This document shows positions 5,360-6,742 of a stretch of 6,742 nt of DNA, piece by piece (within the stretch, counting starts at the first letter, position 1; every line of letters begins with the position of its first letter). A model generated the notes under the pieces. The model did not search any database and was not told where the DNA came from. It was given only the letters and a program-made list of their open reading frames with translations. The stretch is taken from contig JAGRHK010000093.1 in assembly GCA_020444985.1 (NCBI GenBank), positions 1-6,742 on the forward strand, written 5' to 3'. This DNA is from Candidatus Competibacteraceae bacterium. Its GTDB lineage: Bacteria > Pseudomonadota > Gammaproteobacteria > Competibacterales > Competibacteraceae. A program made the position numbers and the translations under genes.

Positions 5360-6742
5360 GTTATTTGCGCCTCCACAGTGGGTTTGACAGAGAAATGTGG
5401 ATGCGCCACCGCCAGCAGCGTCAAGTCATCACTCTGCTCGGCGGAGCCGACATGCAGGGCCACTGCGGCAATGACGCGCTCGATCAATTGACGCGGTTGG
5501 GCAATATCGGGCGCGCGACAGACCTCCAGCAACCGCCAGGGATCGAAACATTCACCGGCGGTATTCATGGCCTCAGTGACTCCATCGGTATACAACAACA
5601 GCATGTCCCCTGGCGGCAAGCGCAGCGTCGCTGAAGCGTAGCGCCAGTCCGCTTCAACGCCGAGCACTAATTCTGGCGCAACCTTTATGAATTCGGCGCT
5701 GCCATCGGCATGGCGAATCAAGGGTGGATTATGTCCCGCGTTGCCAAAGGTCAAAACCCCAGTTTCCGGGTGCAGCGCCGCCGCAAAAAAGGTTACAAAC
5801 AACAACCGGTCGTTCAAAACACACAATTCGCGATTGACCTGTCCTAAAACCTCGGCAGGATCCGGCGTCGTCGCGGCCATGCCCTTCACCAGCGTGGTGG
5901 TAACCGCCATCATCAGCGCGGCCGGAACGCCTTTGCCAGCCACATCGCCGATACACAGAAACAGCCGCCCATCCGCCAGCCAGAAACACTGAAACAAATC
6001 GCCGCCCACCTCACGCGCCGGTTCAAACCAGGTTGCGACTTCCAAACCACCTTGAGCGGCCAGATGGACCGGGTCGCGCGGCAAAAAGCTATCCTGAATG
6101 GCGCGGGCGATTTTCAGTTCATTCTCGATCCGCGCCTGCCCTGCGCGCGCCTCGGCCAGAATATCCAGTTGTTGACGCAGTGCCTGGCGCATTTCGGCAA
6201 AGGATTGGGTCAACACCCCGACTTCATCATAAGTGCGCGGCGGCGGGATCGCGACCTCCAGATCGCCGCCGGCAATCGCTGTGCTTTTCTCCGTGAGCAC
6301 CAGCAAAGGCCAAGTAAAACGGCGCACAATCAGCACGACCAGCGCCAGCAGGAGTAATAACCCAACGCCGCCAATGAAAATGACCTCCCTGGCCAATGTT
6401 TGCAGATTCGCAAATAACTCCTCCTCGCCAAACACAACGCCAATTGACCAGCGCGTTCCAGGCACGGGCGTAAAGTAAATATGGGCTGGCTTTTGCAGAT
6501 AGGGACTCCATAAAGCTGCAAAGCCGGTTTCACCCCGGACCATGCGCCGACCGATCGCCAGCAGGGCTGGATTGTTCTGGAAACGCGCCACATCGAAGAT
6601 CGTTTCGGACATATCCCGTTGTGTATCCAGATACGCCAGATACCGGCCATCGCCGGACAGGATAAATACATAACCCGTTTCAAAAATTCGCAGGCGCTGG
6701 ACAGCCGCCGCCAGACTGTTTAACGCGAGTTCCGCGCTCACC
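5356..6742 (-). CDS. Membrane PP2C/SpoIIE-type serine phosphatase with dCache and HAMP domains, 5' end missing
   Basis: This is the C-terminal 461 residues of a receptor phosphatase; the start lies beyond the right edge, and the GTG at 6741 is an internal valine codon. Numbered from there, residues 1-115 are the end of a periplasmic dCache-like sensor (FETGYVFILSGDGRYLAYLD at 20-39, then TPVPGTRWSIGVVF at 91-104). A transmembrane helix follows (120-139), then HAMP (140-192), then the linker ENELKIARAIQDSFLP (206-221) typical of RsbU-like enzymes, then the phosphatase domain. Metal-binding aspartates are seen in VGGDLF (Asp248), GDVAGKG (Asp266), TDGVTEA (Asp386) and SDDLTLL (Asp438, Asp439). 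FGNAGHNPP (332-340) is the usual SpoIIE-class motif. An outside signal, perhaps a small molecule, likely controls dephosphorylation of a STAS protein phosphorylated by the overlapping HATPase. The ligand and the STAS partner are not visible. Confidence 0.95.
   Translation of the reverse strand, partial: VSAELALNSLAAAVQRLRIFETGYVFILSGDGRYLAYLDTQRDMSETIFDVARFQNNPALLAIGRRMVRGETGFAALWSPYLQKPAHIYFTPVPGTRWSIGVVFGEEELFANLQTLAREVIFIGGVGLLLLLALVVLIVRRFTWPLLVLTEKSTAIAGGDLEVAIPPPRTYDEVGVLTQSFAEMRQALRQQLDILAEARAGQARIENELKIARAIQDSFLPRDPVHLAAQGGLEVATWFEPAREVGGDLFQCFWLADGRLFLCIGDVAGKGVPAALMMAVTTTLVKGMAATTPDPAEVLGQVNRELCVLNDRLLFVTFFAAALHPETGVLTFGNAGHNPPLIRHADGSAEFIKVAPELVLGVEADWRYASATLRLPPGDMLLLYTDGVTEAMNTAGECFDPWRLLEVCRAPDIAQPRQLIERVIAAVALHVGSAEQSDDLTLLAVAHPHFSVKPTVEAQIT

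Overview
The window carries seven genes, all on the minus strand. It looks like chromosomal DNA from a gammaproteobacterium with moderately high G+C. The basis is a bacterioferritin with the same residue numbering as the E. coli protein, a Bfd ferredoxin, a PbpC-type penicillin-binding protein, an NfeD/ClpP-class protease, and a sigma-54 type promoter with an IHF site. I cannot name the genus. There are no mobile elements, RNA genes or CRISPR arrays.

Reading in the direction of transcription (high to low coordinates), the window opens inside a membrane-bound PP2C/SpoIIE-type phosphatase (dCache - TM - HAMP - phosphatase). It overlaps by 4 bp (ATGA) an RsbW/SpoIIAB-like HATPase, and together they make two of the three parts of a partner-switch signalling module. 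No STAS antagonist gene is visible. After 175 bp comes an iron-storage pair: bfd, with an unusual Pro/Ala-rich tail, then bfr with all ferroxidase ligands and the haem methionine. pbpC follows 35 bp after bfr with no terminator between, so bfd-bfr-pbpC may be one transcript.

Between pbpC and the next gene, a membrane-anchored GGDEF diguanylate cyclase, lies an AT-rich stretch of about 316 bp that is the most interesting part of the window. Read toward the cyclase, it holds two GTCAA-N4-TTGAC inverted repeats resembling the FleQ box, then an exact IHF consensus, then a sigma-54 -24/-12 element, then a perfect 9-bp-arm palindrome over the predicted start site. This suggests that the cyclase, which makes c-di-GMP, is controlled by a FleQ-type enhancer-binding protein; in Pseudomonas FleQ itself binds c-di-GMP. 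A feedback loop is therefore plausible, but it is inferred from sequence motifs only.

A 248-bp gap then leads to the start of a secreted or membrane NfeD-family (ClpP-class) serine protease, which runs off the left edge just after its catalytic serine.
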